NCBI RefSeq assembly: GCF_005893125.1
Contig: NZ_VCJS01000050.1
Location: 1-64,000 of the forward strand
Origin: Nonomuraea basaltis
GTDB lineage: Bacteria > Actinomycetota > Actinomycetes > Streptosporangiales > Streptosporangiaceae
DNA: 64,000 nt
Direction: 5' to 3'
The position numbers and the translations under genes were made by a program. This document shows positions 32,636-42,008 of the stretch, piece after piece; positions within the stretch are counted from its first letter, which is position 1, and each line of letters opens with the position of its first letter. The notes below the pieces were generated by a model that was given only the letters and a program-made list of their open reading frames with translations, did no database searches and had not been told where the DNA came from.

Positions 32636-35047
32636 ATGAACTTCCGCAAGTCCCGGGCCTGCGTCATCGCCTGCCTTCTCGCCCTGGGAACGCTGGCCGC
32701 CCCCGCAGCCGCGGCCCCCACCCGGTACGAAGCCGAGACCGCGACGATCACCCAGGGCGTCGTCGAGTCCAACCACACCGGCTATTCCGGCACCGGCTTC
32801 GTCAACGGCGACAACGTCGCCGGCTCCTCCACCGAATGGACGATCACCGCACCCAGCGCGGGCACCGCCACGCTGGCCTTCCGCTACGCCAACGGCACCA
32901 CCTCCGACCGGCCCAGCGACATCTCGGTCAACGGCGCCACGGTCGCCGCCGCCCGCTCCTTCCCCGTCACCGGCGCCTGGGCCACCTGGGCCACGGTCAC
33001 GCTGACCGCCGAGGTCGTCGCGGGGGCCAACAAGGTCAGGGCCACCGCCGCGAGCGCGGGCGGCAACCCGAACTGGGACTACCTCGACGCCGAGGTCCAG
33101 TCCACGAGCTTCACCGACCACCAGGCGGAGTCCGCGACGATCTCGCAGGGCGTCGTGGAGTCGAACCACGCCGGGTTCACCGGCTCCGGGTTCGTCAACT
33201 ACGACAACGTCACCGGCTCCTACGTAGAGTTCGCCGTCAGCGCCGCGACGGCCGGCACGCAGAGCCTGACCTTCCGGTACGCCAACGGCACCACCACCGA
33301 CCGGCCCATGACGATCACCGTCAACGGCAGCGCCGTGGCCACCGCCCGGTCCTTCCCCGTCACCGGTGCCTGGGCCACGTGGCAGGAGGTCACCGTGAAC
33401 GCGCCGCTCGTCGCGGGCGGCAACACGGTCAGGGCCACGGCCACCACCGCGGGCGGCGGGCCGAACCTCGACCGGCTGCGGGTCAGCGGCCCGGGCGACA
33501 CCGAGAAGCCGACCTCGCCGGGCCAGCCGACGTGCTCGGACATCGCGCACAACGCCCTGACCCTGGACTGGCCGCCGTCCACCGACAACATCGGCGTGGT
33601 GGCGTACGACATCTACCACCAGGGCCAGCAGATCGCGACCGCGACCGCCCGGCCGTACCGGCTGACCGGGCTCAACCCCGACTTCGCCTACCAGCTGTCG
33701 GTGTTCGCCCGCGACGCGTCCGGCAACGTGTCGCCGAGCAGCCCCGAGGCGAACTGCCGCACGCTGCCCGCGCCCGCCGACGACCCGCCGTCGCGGCCGG
33801 GCCAGCCCACCGTCAGCGGGATCCAGGCGACCTCGGCCACGGTGACCTGGGCAGCGTCGACGGACGACAACGGCGTGCGCGCCTACCTGGTCCGCGACCA
33901 GGCCACGAACGCCGTGCTGGCCACGGTCACCGGGACCCCGCCCGCCACCACGGCCACCGTGCCGCTGGAATGCGCGCGCACGTACCAGGTGCACGTCGTC
34001 GCGCGGGACACCGCCAACCAGCTCTCCGAGCCGAGCCAGCCGTCCGCGTCGTTCACCACGGCGACCTGCGGCAGCGTGCCGCAGACGCCGGCCAGCGTCG
34101 CCGGCGGCTTCGACGTGCCGTGGGACATCTCCTGGGCGCCCGACGGCACGTACGCCCTGGTGACCGAGCGTGACACGTTCCGGGTCTTCAAGGTGACCCC
34201 GTCCGGCACGAAGACGCAGGTCGGGACCGTACCGAACTCGCAGACCACCGGCGGCGAGGGCGGCCTGATGGGCCTGGACTTCTCGCCCACGTGGAACGGC
34301 ACGACCGACCGTGAGGTGTTCTTCATGCACACCTCCTCAGAGGGCAACCGCATCGCCAAGATGAGCTTCGACGGCAGCTCCCTCAGCGGGTACGCCAGCG
34401 TCCTGCAGGGCATCGACAAGAACCGCTACCACAACGGCGGGCGCATCAGGTTCGGCCCCGACGGCAACCTGTACGTCGCCACCGGCGACGCCCAGCAGTC
34501 GAGCAACGCCCCCGACCTGGACTCGCTCAACGGCAAGATCCTGCGCATCACCAAGACCGGCGCCGCCGCCGCCGGCAACCCGTTCGGCACCCGCGTCTAC
34601 AGCTACGGCCACCGCAACCCGCAGGGCCTGGCCTGGGACTCGGCCGGCCGGCTGTGGTCGTCGGAGCTGGGCAACTCCTCCCGCGACGAGCTCAACCTCA
34701 TCCTGCCGGGCCGCAACTACGGCTGGCCCACCTGCGAAGGCACGTGCAGCGTCTCCGGCATGACCAACCCCAAGCGCACCTGGGGCGTCGCGGAGGCCTC
34801 GCCGAGCGGCATCGCCATCGTCGGCAACACGATCTTCATGGCCGCGCTGCGCGGACAGCGGTTGTGGCGCATCGTGCTGGACGGCGAGAACGTCTCGACC
34901 GTCAACGCCTACTTCAACGGCACCTACGGCAGGCTCCGCGCGGTCGAGAAGGTGCCCGGCGCCAGCGCCATCTGGTTCGGCTCCACCAACTCCGACAACA
35001 ATGGCGACGGCTCCGCCGACACGATCCGGCGCTCCGCCATCCAGTGA
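32636..35047 (+). CDS. Exported PQQ-type sugar dehydrogenase with CBM35-like and FN3 modules
   Basis: Secreted multimodular protein of 803 residues. After a signal peptide (about 1-26, ending AAPAAAA) come two carbohydrate-binding CBM35-like modules (about 28-155 and 160-285, with motifs YEAETATI, GVVESNHTGYSGTGFVN and RYANGTT). Two fibronectin-III domains follow (about 293-380 and 387-480). The catalytic domain is of the glucose/sorbosone dehydrogenase six-blade propeller type (about 488-803, with DGTYALVTERDT, NGGRIRFGPDGNLYVATGDA, YGHRNPQGLAW and NYGWP). It would oxidise free or polymer-linked sugars outside the cell. ATG 32636 follows CAGGAGC. A strong hairpin separates it from the GH28 operon. 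Confidence 0.9.
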   Translation: MNFRKSRACVIACLLALGTLAAPAAAAPTRYEAETATITQGVVESNHTGYSGTGFVNGDNVAGSSTEWTITAPSAGTATLAFRYANGTTSDRPSDISVNGATVAAARSFPVTGAWATWATVTLTAEVVAGANKVRATAASAGGNPNWDYLDAEVQSTSFTDHQAESATISQGVVESNHAGFTGSGFVNYDNVTGSYVEFAVSAATAGTQSLTFRYANGTTTDRPMTITVNGSAVATARSFPVTGAWATWQEVTVNAPLVAGGNTVRATATTAGGGPNLDRLRVSGPGDTEKPTSPGQPTCSDIAHNALTLDWPPSTDNIGVVAYDIYHQGQQIATATARPYRLTGLNPDFAYQLSVFARDASGNVSPSSPEANCRTLPAPADDPPSRPGQPTVSGIQATSATVTWAASTDDNGVRAYLVRDQATNAVLATVTGTPPATTATVPLECARTYQVHVVARDTANQLSEPSQPSASFTTATCGSVPQTPASVAGGFDVPWDISWAPDGTYALVTERDTFRVFKVTPSGTKTQVGTVPNSQTTGGEGGLMGLDFSPTWNGTTDREVFFMHTSSEGNRIAKMSFDGSSLSGYASVLQGIDKNRYHNGGRIRFGPDGNLYVATGDAQQSSNAPDLDSLNGKILRITKTGAAAAGNPFGTRVYSYGHRNPQGLAWDSAGRLWSSELGNSSRDELNLILPGRNYGWPTCEGTCSVSGMTNPKRTWGVAEASPSGIAIVGNTIFMAALRGQRLWRIVLDGENVSTVNAYFNGTYGRLRAVEKVPGASAIWFGSTNSDNNGDGSADTIRRSAIQ

Positions 35048-35061
35048 CCACGCCCTGATCT

Positions 35062-35091
35062 CCGGCGGCCGTCCTGCGTGACGGCCGCCGG
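35062..35091 (+). terminator. Strong hairpin between sugar dehydrogenase and GH28 operon
   Basis: Perfect 12-bp stem CCGGCGGCCGTC / GACGGCCGCCGG with loop CTGCGT, starting 15 bases after the stop. It either ends the dehydrogenase transcript or lowers transcription into the four-gene cluster that follows 24 bases later. Confidence 0.65.
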
Positions 35092-35114
35092 GCCGGCCTC
35101 CCCTGGAGTCCCCG

Positions 35115-36914
35115 ATGCATCCCTCCCGAAGGGCCGTCATCACCGGCGCCCTGCTCGCCCCCATACCGGCGGGCGCCGTGCTGCCGCCGGCGCCCGCCAC
35201 GGCGGCCCGCACCCTCGATTCACCCTGGGACCAGGTGCCCGAGATCCTGGCCAGGATCGTGCCGCCGACCTTCCCCGACCGCACGTTCCCGATCACTGAC
35301 TACGGCGCCAGGCCGGACAACACCACCGACTGCACGCCCGCCTTCCGTACCGCGATCGCGGCCTGCAACACGGCGGGCGGCGGCACCGTGCTCGTGCCCG
35401 CCGGCGGCAGGTACCGGACCGGCAAGATCCACCTGCTGTCCGGCGTGCGCCTGCACGTCGAGGCCGGGGCGACGATCAGGTTCCGCTCCGACGCGGGGTC
35501 GTACCTGCCGAACGTGTTCACCCGCTGGCAGGGGATCGAGTGCTATAACTACTCGCCCTTCATCTACGCCCGCGGCCAGACCGATATCGCCCTGACCGGC
35601 GCCGGAACGATCGACGGGAACGCGGCGGCCGGTCCCTGGTTCGGCTTCGACGGCCGGCGCGGCCCGGACTGGGACCGGCTCCAGCAGCTGGCCGTGGACG
35701 GCGCGCCGGTCGAGCAGCGCCGGTTCGGCGACGGGCACTATCTCAAGCCGAACATGATCCAGCTGTACGACTGCCGGAACATCCTCATCGAGGACCTGGA
35801 CATCAGGAACCCCGCGATGTGGACCATCCACCCCGTCTTATCCCGAAATATCACCATCAGGCGGGTCAAGATCTACAGCCGGGGCGCCATGGTGGACGGC
35901 GTCGACCCCGAGTGCTCGTCCGATGTGCTCATCGAGGGCTGCACGTTCGACACCGGCGACGACGGCACGGTCATCAAGTCCGGCCGCGACACCGACGGCC
36001 GCCGCGTGGGCGTGCCGTCCACCGACATCGTCATCCGCGGCAACACGTACCACGGCCGCTGGGGCGCGATCACGGTGGGCAGCGAGATGTCCGGCGGCGT
36101 CCGCAACGTTTTCGCCGAGGACAACCGCATCCTCGCCGGCTCCGGCTACCGCTCCTTCTACGCCCTCTACCTGAAGACCAACAACCGGCGCGGCGGCACG
36201 GTCGACGGCGTCCACGTCAGGAACCTGACCGGCGGCCCGTGCGACCGGGGCGCCTTCTACGTCGACATGAACTACAGCCTCACCGGCCCCGGCCACGGCC
36301 CGATCGTCAACCCGGTCATCCAGAACATCACCGTGGACGGACTGAACATCGCCGACTCGCCGTTCGCGATCAAGCTGTCCGGCTCGCCGGCCGGCCACCT
36401 CAGGAACGTGACGATCGCCAACAGCACCTTCACCCAGATCGACACGCCCGCTCCGCAGCTGTCCAACGCCGACAACGTGGTGCTGCGCAACGTCCGGATC
36501 AACGGCGTCCTGTACGGCACGCCGCCCCTGGGCACGCGCTACGAGGCGGAGAACGCCACGATCTCGCGGGGCGTGGTCGAGTCCAACCACGCCGGCTTCT
36601 CCGGCACGGGCTTCGTCAACTACGACAACGTGGCGGGTTCGTCCGTGGAATTCACGGTGAACGCCACCTCGGCAGGGACGGCGACGCTCACCTTCCGCTA
36701 CGCCAACGGCACGACGGCGAGCCGTCCGATGGACATCGCCGTCAACGGCGCCGTGGTGGTCACGGCCAAGGCCTTCCCGGGCACCGGCTCCTGGGCGACC
36801 TGGCAGTCCACCAGCGTCTCGGCCTCGCTCACCGCAGGGCCCAACACGATCAGAGCCACGGCGGCCACCGTCGGCGGCGGCCCCAACCTCGACTATTTGG
36901 AGGTCACGACATGA
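35115..36914 (+). CDS. Exported GH28 polygalacturonase-type hydrolase with CBM35-like module
   Basis: Glycoside hydrolase family 28 enzyme, which cleaves galacturonic-acid linkages in pectin or rhamnogalacturonan by inversion. It has 599 residues. A twin-arginine-like signal (SRRAVITGALLAP) precedes a right-handed beta-helix (about 50-455). Active-site features are the aspartate in VDGVDPECSSDVLIEG, the pair in FDTGDDGTVIKSGRD, and GSEMSGGVRNVF where classical members have GHG; this variant is usual in bacterial exo-acting members. A CBM35-like module ends the protein (about 474-599). Its stop overlaps the next ATG (ATGA). Confidence 0.92.
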   Translation: MHPSRRAVITGALLAPIPAGAVLPPAPATAARTLDSPWDQVPEILARIVPPTFPDRTFPITDYGARPDNTTDCTPAFRTAIAACNTAGGGTVLVPAGGRYRTGKIHLLSGVRLHVEAGATIRFRSDAGSYLPNVFTRWQGIECYNYSPFIYARGQTDIALTGAGTIDGNAAAGPWFGFDGRRGPDWDRLQQLAVDGAPVEQRRFGDGHYLKPNMIQLYDCRNILIEDLDIRNPAMWTIHPVLSRNITIRRVKIYSRGAMVDGVDPECSSDVLIEGCTFDTGDDGTVIKSGRDTDGRRVGVPSTDIVIRGNTYHGRWGAITVGSEMSGGVRNVFAEDNRILAGSGYRSFYALYLKTNNRRGGTVDGVHVRNLTGGPCDRGAFYVDMNYSLTGPGHGPIVNPVIQNITVDGLNIADSPFAIKLSGSPAGHLRNVTIANSTFTQIDTPAPQLSNADNVVLRNVRINGVLYGTPPLGTRYEAENATISRGVVESNHAGFSGTGFVNYDNVAGSSVEFTVNATSAGTATLTFRYANGTTASRPMDIAVNGAVVVTAKAFPGTGSWATWQSTSVSASLTAGPNTIRATAATVGGGPNLDYLEVTT

Positions 36915-38119
36915 GGGAACCCATGGAGCTGTCACGGCGCCGGCTCGGACTCCTCGTAGGCGCGGCTGCCTTCGCCCCGCTCCTGCCTGCCCGCCCGGCC
37001 TTCGCCGCTCCCACCCTGCTGCCGTCCGGGATGACCTGGCAGCTGTTGTGGTCGCCGTCGGCGAGCGCCGACGGAATGCGGGCCTGGGAGACTCTTGAGG
37101 ACGACCGCGCCGACTCCCACCCGGCGGGCGCGCCGCACATCTTCCCCGAGGGGAACAACTACCGCTTCAACATGCACACGGTCGACCGCGACACCAGCAC
37201 CGACCGGCAGCGCCACGAGGTCACCGGCAACCGGACCTCCTCCGGATACCTGCGGTGGTTGCCGGGAGAGCTGTGGCGGGTGACGTACTCGATGTACATC
37301 CCGAGCACGCTCAAGGCCACCACGACGTTCACCCACATCTTCCAGACCAAGATGCCGGGTTCGGGAACGGCGCCGATCACGGTCACCTCGCTGCGCCGGG
37401 TGGACGGCCGGCAGACCATCGAGCACAAGATCTTCGAGCCGAACATCCTGGTCGGGCGGACGGATCTGGAGCCGCTGCACAACAAGTGGATCGATATCGA
37501 CTACGAGATCAAGATCGGCGACGGCTCGTCCGGCGCGGTCAGGTGGGTGGTCAGGAACGGCGCCACCACGGTCGTCGACGCGACGAGGACGGGCGTGGAC
37601 ACCTTCCTCGGCGACCGGGTGCGGCCCAAGTGGGGCATCTACCGGTCTCTGGGTGACACGTCCGGCTCGCTGCAGAACTGCCACCTGCTGCTGACAAACC
37701 TCAGGTCCTACAAGGCCGTCCCGGGGAACGGCGGAGGCGCTACCCGCTACGAGGGGGAGAACGCCACGATCTCGCAGGGCGTGGTCGAGTCCAACCACGC
37801 CGGCTACTCCGGCACCGGCTTCGTCAACGGCGACAACGTGGCGGGGTCGTACGTGGAGTGGACCGTCAGTGGCACCGCCGGAGCGGCCACCCTCAGGATC
37901 CGGTACGCGAACGGCACCACCACCGCCCGCCCGGCGACGATCACCGTCAACGGCGCGACGGTCGCCGCCGACCAAGCCTTCAACGGCACCGGCGCCTGGA
38001 CCACGTGGGCGACGGCCACCGTGCCCGTCACCCTCGGCTCGGGCTCCAACACGGTGCGGATCACCGCCAACACCGCGGGCGGCAACCCCAACCTGGACTA
38101 CATCGAGGTGGCGCAATGA
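36911..38119 (+). CDS. Exported heparin-lyase-like polysaccharide lyase with CBM35-like module
   Basis: Protein of 402 residues with a twin-arginine signal (MELSRRRLGLLVGAAAF). A roughly 240-residue jelly-roll domain follows, resembling heparin-lyase-I-type polysaccharide lyases: RQRHEVTGNRTSS, ELWRVTYSMYIPSTL, FTHIFQTKMPG and NKWIDIDYEIKIGDG. The last part is a CBM35-like module (about 276-402). It probably cuts a uronate polymer by beta-elimination; the exact polymer is not readable, and catalytic residues cannot be assigned with certainty. ATG 36911 is coupled to the preceding stop; ATG 36923 is an alternative. Its own stop overlaps the next ATG. Confidence 0.8.
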   Translation: MREPMELSRRRLGLLVGAAAFAPLLPARPAFAAPTLLPSGMTWQLLWSPSASADGMRAWETLEDDRADSHPAGAPHIFPEGNNYRFNMHTVDRDTSTDRQRHEVTGNRTSSGYLRWLPGELWRVTYSMYIPSTLKATTTFTHIFQTKMPGSGTAPITVTSLRRVDGRQTIEHKIFEPNILVGRTDLEPLHNKWIDIDYEIKIGDGSSGAVRWVVRNGATTVVDATRTGVDTFLGDRVRPKWGIYRSLGDTSGSLQNCHLLLTNLRSYKAVPGNGGGATRYEGENATISQGVVESNHAGYSGTGFVNGDNVAGSYVEWTVSGTAGAATLRIRYANGTTTARPATITVNGATVAADQAFNGTGAWTTWATATVPVTLGSGSNTVRITANTAGGNPNLDYIEVAQ

Positions 38120-40023
38120 ACGAGCGGTCGCACGAGGACCCCGGCCTGTTATCGGCCGAGCCCGGCGCGCCGCCGGAGAGCGGGGAGTCGCGGAGGGAGT
38201 TCCTGCGGGCCGCCGCGCTCGTCACGGGAGTCGCGGTCGTGACGGGTCCGATCGGAGAAACGCTGGTCGCGGGCCGGGCCGCCCCCGTCGCCGCGGCGGA
38301 GGCCGGTGGCGGCACCCGGCTCGCGACCAGTACGACCGCCGCCTCACCCTGGGACGAGGTGCCGTCGATCCTGGCCAGGATCGTCCCGCCCACGTTCCCC
38401 GACCGGACGTTCGACATCGTCGACTACGGCGCCGTCGGGAACAACAGCACCGACTGCACCACCGCCTTCCGCGACGCGATCGCCGCCTGCAACGCCGCAG
38501 GTGGCGGCCGGGTGCTGGTGCCGTCCGGCACGTTCCGCACCGGGAAGATCCACCTGCTGTCGAACGTGAACCTGCACGTGACCGGCACGATCCGGTTCCG
38601 CACCGACCCGGGCGCGTACCTGCCTGCCGTGTTCACCCGGTGGGAGGGCATCGAGTGCTACAACTACTCGCCCTTCATCTATGCCAACGGCAAGACCGAC
38701 ATCGCGATCACCGGCACCGGCACCATCGACGGCAACGCGCCGGCGGGCGAATGGTCGTCCTGGGGCGGCGGAGGCGACGACCGCGACCAGCTGCGCGAGT
38801 GGGGCGCGAACGACCACCCCGTCGAGCAGCGCCGGTTCGGGGCCGGGCATCGGCTGCGCCCCAACATGATCGGCCTGTACAACTGCTCGAACATCCTGGT
38901 CGAGGGCCTCAATCTGCGCAACCCGGCCATGTGGACCCTGCACCCGGTCTACTGCACGAACGTCACGGTCAGGAACGTCACCTTCTACAGCACCAACTCC
39001 CAGGGCGACGGCTGCAACCCCGACTCCTGCACCGACGTCTTCATCACCGTCTGCAGGTTCAACACCAACGACGACTGCATCCCCGTCAAGTCCGGCCGCG
39101 ACCGCGACGGCAGGAGGGTGAACAAGCCGTCCCAGAACATCGTGGTGCGCGACTGCAGGTTCTCCGGCCGCTGGGGCGGCATCACCGTCGGATCGGAGAT
39201 GTCGGGCGGCGTCAGGAAGGTGTTCGCCGAGGACTGCGTCTGCAACGCGGCCGACTTCCCCGGCCGCTATCCGGTCAAGTACGCGCTCTACGTCAAGACG
39301 AGCTTCAACCGCGGCGGCTTCGTCGAGGACGTCCACCTGCGCCGCATCACCGGCCGCGGCCTCGAACGCGACGCCCTCTACATCACGATGAACTACGAAA
39401 CATCCGGAAACATCCCCCCGACCGTCAGAAACTTCACCGTCGACGGCATGACCATCGACGGCGGGCGCTCGGCATACAACATCGACGGCCGGAGCGCCAG
39501 GCACATCCAGAACGTGACAATCTCCAACAGCACCTTCACCGGGATGAGCAACTCCGGCAACACCGCCGACTACGTCGACGACCTCCAGCTGATCAACGTG
39601 TTCCACAACGGCCGGGACATCTCCACCCAGCCCTCCCCCGGCGCCCGCTACGAGGCGGAGAACGCGACGATCTCGCAGGGCGCGGTCGAGTCCAACCACG
39701 CCGGCTACTCGGGCACGGGATTCGTCAACTGCGCCAACGCGGTCGGCGCCTACGTCGAGTTCGCGGTGCCCGGCGCGACGGCCGGCGCCAAGACGCTCAC
39801 GGTCCGCTACGCCAACGGCACCGCCACGAACCGCCCCTACTCGGTCGCGGTCAACGGCACGGTCGTCGCGCCCGCCGTCAACGCCCCTGGCACGGGGGCG
39901 TGGAGCACCTGGGCGTCGAGCACGGTGGCCGTTTCCACCGTCTCCGGCGCCAACACCATCCGGCTGACCGCCACCACCGCGGGTGGCCTGCCCAACCTCG
40001 ACTACGTGGAGATCCGGCCATGA
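38116..40023 (+). CDS. Second exported GH28 polygalacturonase-type hydrolase with CBM35-like module
   Basis: Paralogue of the GH28 enzyme two genes upstream, 635 residues. The twin-arginine signal is longer here (SRREFLRAAALVTG after 28 residues). The beta-helix (about 75-495) keeps GDGCNPDSCTDVFI, FNTNDDCIPVKSGRD and GSEMSGGVRKVF, so the active-site aspartates are present. This copy keeps the conserved NDDC, whereas its paralogue has GDDG. A CBM35-like module lies at about 511-635. The divergence between the two suggests different linkages or chain ends. It is coupled by ATGA at both ends. Confidence 0.92.
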   Translation: MNERSHEDPGLLSAEPGAPPESGESRREFLRAAALVTGVAVVTGPIGETLVAGRAAPVAAAEAGGGTRLATSTTAASPWDEVPSILARIVPPTFPDRTFDIVDYGAVGNNSTDCTTAFRDAIAACNAAGGGRVLVPSGTFRTGKIHLLSNVNLHVTGTIRFRTDPGAYLPAVFTRWEGIECYNYSPFIYANGKTDIAITGTGTIDGNAPAGEWSSWGGGGDDRDQLREWGANDHPVEQRRFGAGHRLRPNMIGLYNCSNILVEGLNLRNPAMWTLHPVYCTNVTVRNVTFYSTNSQGDGCNPDSCTDVFITVCRFNTNDDCIPVKSGRDRDGRRVNKPSQNIVVRDCRFSGRWGGITVGSEMSGGVRKVFAEDCVCNAADFPGRYPVKYALYVKTSFNRGGFVEDVHLRRITGRGLERDALYITMNYETSGNIPPTVRNFTVDGMTIDGGRSAYNIDGRSARHIQNVTISNSTFTGMSNSGNTADYVDDLQLINVFHNGRDISTQPSPGARYEAENATISQGAVESNHAGYSGTGFVNCANAVGAYVEFAVPGATAGAKTLTVRYANGTATNRPYSVAVNGTVVAPAVNAPGTGAWSTWASSTVAVSTVSGANTIRLTATTAGGLPNLDYVEIRP

Positions 40024-41963
40024 GCTCCCTTCGCCGGGCCCTGCTGGTGTGCGCCCTCGCCCTGCTCGGCCTGACTCCCCAGCCCGCGAGCGCCGCCGCC
40101 GAGTTCAACGTCCGCGACTACGGCGCCACCGGCAACGGCTCCGCCAACGACGACGACGCGATCGACCGGGCCATCAACGCCGCCAGCGCGGCGAACGGCG
40201 GCATCGTCGTCTTCCCCGCGGGCACGTACCGCTCCCGCACCATCCACCTGAAGAGCAACGTCACGATCCGCCTCGACTCCGGCGCCACGGTACGGGCGGC
40301 GAGCAGCGGCTTCGACGCCCCCGAGTCGAACCCGTACGACGACTACCAGGACTTCGGCCACAGCCACTTCAACAACTCGCTGTTCGTCGGCCGCGGCGTC
40401 TCCAACGTGCACTTCACCGGCTCCGGCACCATCGACGGCGACGGCAACCTGTCCACCAGCAACTCACCGCCGTCCGGCGCGGGCAACAAGGCCATCGCCC
40501 TCACCGAATGCGCGAACGTCAGCATCAGCGGCATCTCGATCCGCCGCGGCGGCCACTTCATGGCGCTGCTCAACGGCTGCCACGACGTCGTGATCGACAA
40601 CCTCAGGACGTACTACGCCGAAGAAGGGGTCCGTGACGGCATCAACCTGATCAACAGCTGGAACGTCACCCTCCAGAACAGCCGCATCGAGTCCAGCGAC
40701 GACGCCATCGCGCTGAAGAGCGACTTCGCGCTCGGCCACACGTACACCAGCCAGAACATCCGCGTCCGCGACACCACGGTGTACTCCCACGAGAACAACG
40801 CCCTGCAGTTCGGCTCGGAGACCTGCGGGAGCTTCCGCGACATCCGCTTCGACGACATCACCGTGCTGGGCGGCGGCAAGGCCGGGATCGGCATCGTCTC
40901 CATGGACGGCGCGATCATCGAGGACGTTCACTACACCGACATATCGCTGACCAAGACGACGACGCCCATCTTCATGAAGATCGGCGAGCGCCGCCGCTGC
41001 CCAGGCTCGCCGCCCGCGGGCCGGATCAGGGACATCCACCTCACGAACGTCACCGGCGTCGACCTGACCGCGCCCGAGCCGTCGGGCACCACCGGCGGAC
41101 CCGAGCTGACCAGCACCATCACCGGCACGCCCGCGGTCGACATCGGCCCGGACATCACACTCGACAACGTCCGGCTGACCGTCCCCGGCGGCCACCCCGC
41201 CTCCGACGCCAACCGGGTGCCCGGCGAGTTCCTCACCACGTATCCGCCGCGCGACTACGGCACCCGGCCCTCCTTCGGCATCTGGGCGCGGCACGTGCAA
41301 GGCCTGACCGTCGGCAACGGCTCGGCCATGCGATTCGAGGACAACGACAACCGCCCCGCGTTCATCGTGGACGACGGCTCGGGCGTCCGCCTCGACGTCA
41401 CCGCCCAGCGCGGCTCCGGCAGCGCGTACGACGTCGGTGTCAGCGGCGTCAACGGCTACTCGGTGACCGGCGCCAACACCTCCGGCGGCGCGCTGCGCGT
41501 GCGCGCCACGAACTCCACGCCTATCCCCGGCGACCCCGTCACGCTGTACGGCGAAGCCGAGTCGGGCACGGTGACGGCGCCGATGCAGACCCAGCAGGAC
41601 CCGGCCGCCTCCAACGGCTCCTACGTGAGCGTCGCCGCCGGCAACAACAGCAAATCGGACGCGCCCTCCACCGGCCACGCCACCCTGTCCTTCGCCGTCT
41701 CCCGCGCGGGCACGTTCGCGGTGTGGGCGAGGGTGATCGCCGCCAACGACGGCGACGACTCCTTCTGGGTCCGCTCCGACGGCGGCACGTGGACGAACTG
41801 GAACAGCATCCCGCTCGGCACGAGCTGGCACTGGGCGCGGCTTCCCGTCACCTACGCCCTCGGCGCGGGCGACCACACCCTCACCTTCGCCTATCGCGAG
41901 GACGGCGCCCGCCTGGACCGGGTTGCCATCTCGAGCGACCCGGCGTTCACCCCGGCCGGCTAG
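40020..41963 (+). CDS. Third exported beta-helix (GH28-type) enzyme with C-terminal lectin-like module
   Basis: Secreted protein of 647 residues with a Sec-type signal (about 1-27, ending PASAAAE). The beta-helix starts with FNVRDYGATGNGSANDDDAI and carries EGVRDGINLINS, IESSDDAIALKSDF and FGSETCGSFRDIRF, consistent with GH28 but diverged from the two upstream copies. A C-terminal module (about 515-640) with GEAESGTV, SFAVSRAGTFAVWARV and DHTLTFAYREDGARLD is a galactose-binding-like carbohydrate module different from CBM35. ATG 40020 is coupled to the previous gene. The reading continues after the TAG stop into a further linker-like remnant. Confidence 0.87.
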   Translation: MSSLRRALLVCALALLGLTPQPASAAAEFNVRDYGATGNGSANDDDAIDRAINAASAANGGIVVFPAGTYRSRTIHLKSNVTIRLDSGATVRAASSGFDAPESNPYDDYQDFGHSHFNNSLFVGRGVSNVHFTGSGTIDGDGNLSTSNSPPSGAGNKAIALTECANVSISGISIRRGGHFMALLNGCHDVVIDNLRTYYAEEGVRDGINLINSWNVTLQNSRIESSDDAIALKSDFALGHTYTSQNIRVRDTTVYSHENNALQFGSETCGSFRDIRFDDITVLGGGKAGIGIVSMDGAIIEDVHYTDISLTKTTTPIFMKIGERRRCPGSPPAGRIRDIHLTNVTGVDLTAPEPSGTTGGPELTSTITGTPAVDIGPDITLDNVRLTVPGGHPASDANRVPGEFLTTYPPRDYGTRPSFGIWARHVQGLTVGNGSAMRFEDNDNRPAFIVDDGSGVRLDVTAQRGSGSAYDVGVSGVNGYSVTGANTSGGALRVRATNSTPIPGDPVTLYGEAESGTVTAPMQTQQDPAASNGSYVSVAAGNNSKSDAPSTGHATLSFAVSRAGTFAVWARVIAANDGDDSFWVRSDGGTWTNWNSIPLGTSWHWARLPVTYALGAGDHTLTFAYREDGARLDRVAISSDPAFTPAG

Positions 41964-42008
41964 CCGCCGCCCCCGGTGCTCGAGGCGGAGAGCGCCACCG
42001 GCCCCTAG
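41964..42008 (+). pseudogene. In-frame remnant of another carbohydrate-binding module
   Basis: Directly after the TAG stop of the third beta-helix gene the same frame reads PPPPVLEAESATGP and ends at a second TAG. A proline linker followed by EAESATGP is what the start of an additional binding module would look like. The stop at 41961-41963 probably arose in, or after deletion of, a longer gene. The remnant abuts the end of the convergent DUF624 gene. Confidence 0.45.

Noticed and set aside
37869..40019. Upstream extension of the third beta-helix gene frame (to give 1,364 residues)
   Set aside because: The extension overlaps the whole second GH28 gene in another frame and is Arg/His/Pro-rich. 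The signal peptide begins at ATG 40020.
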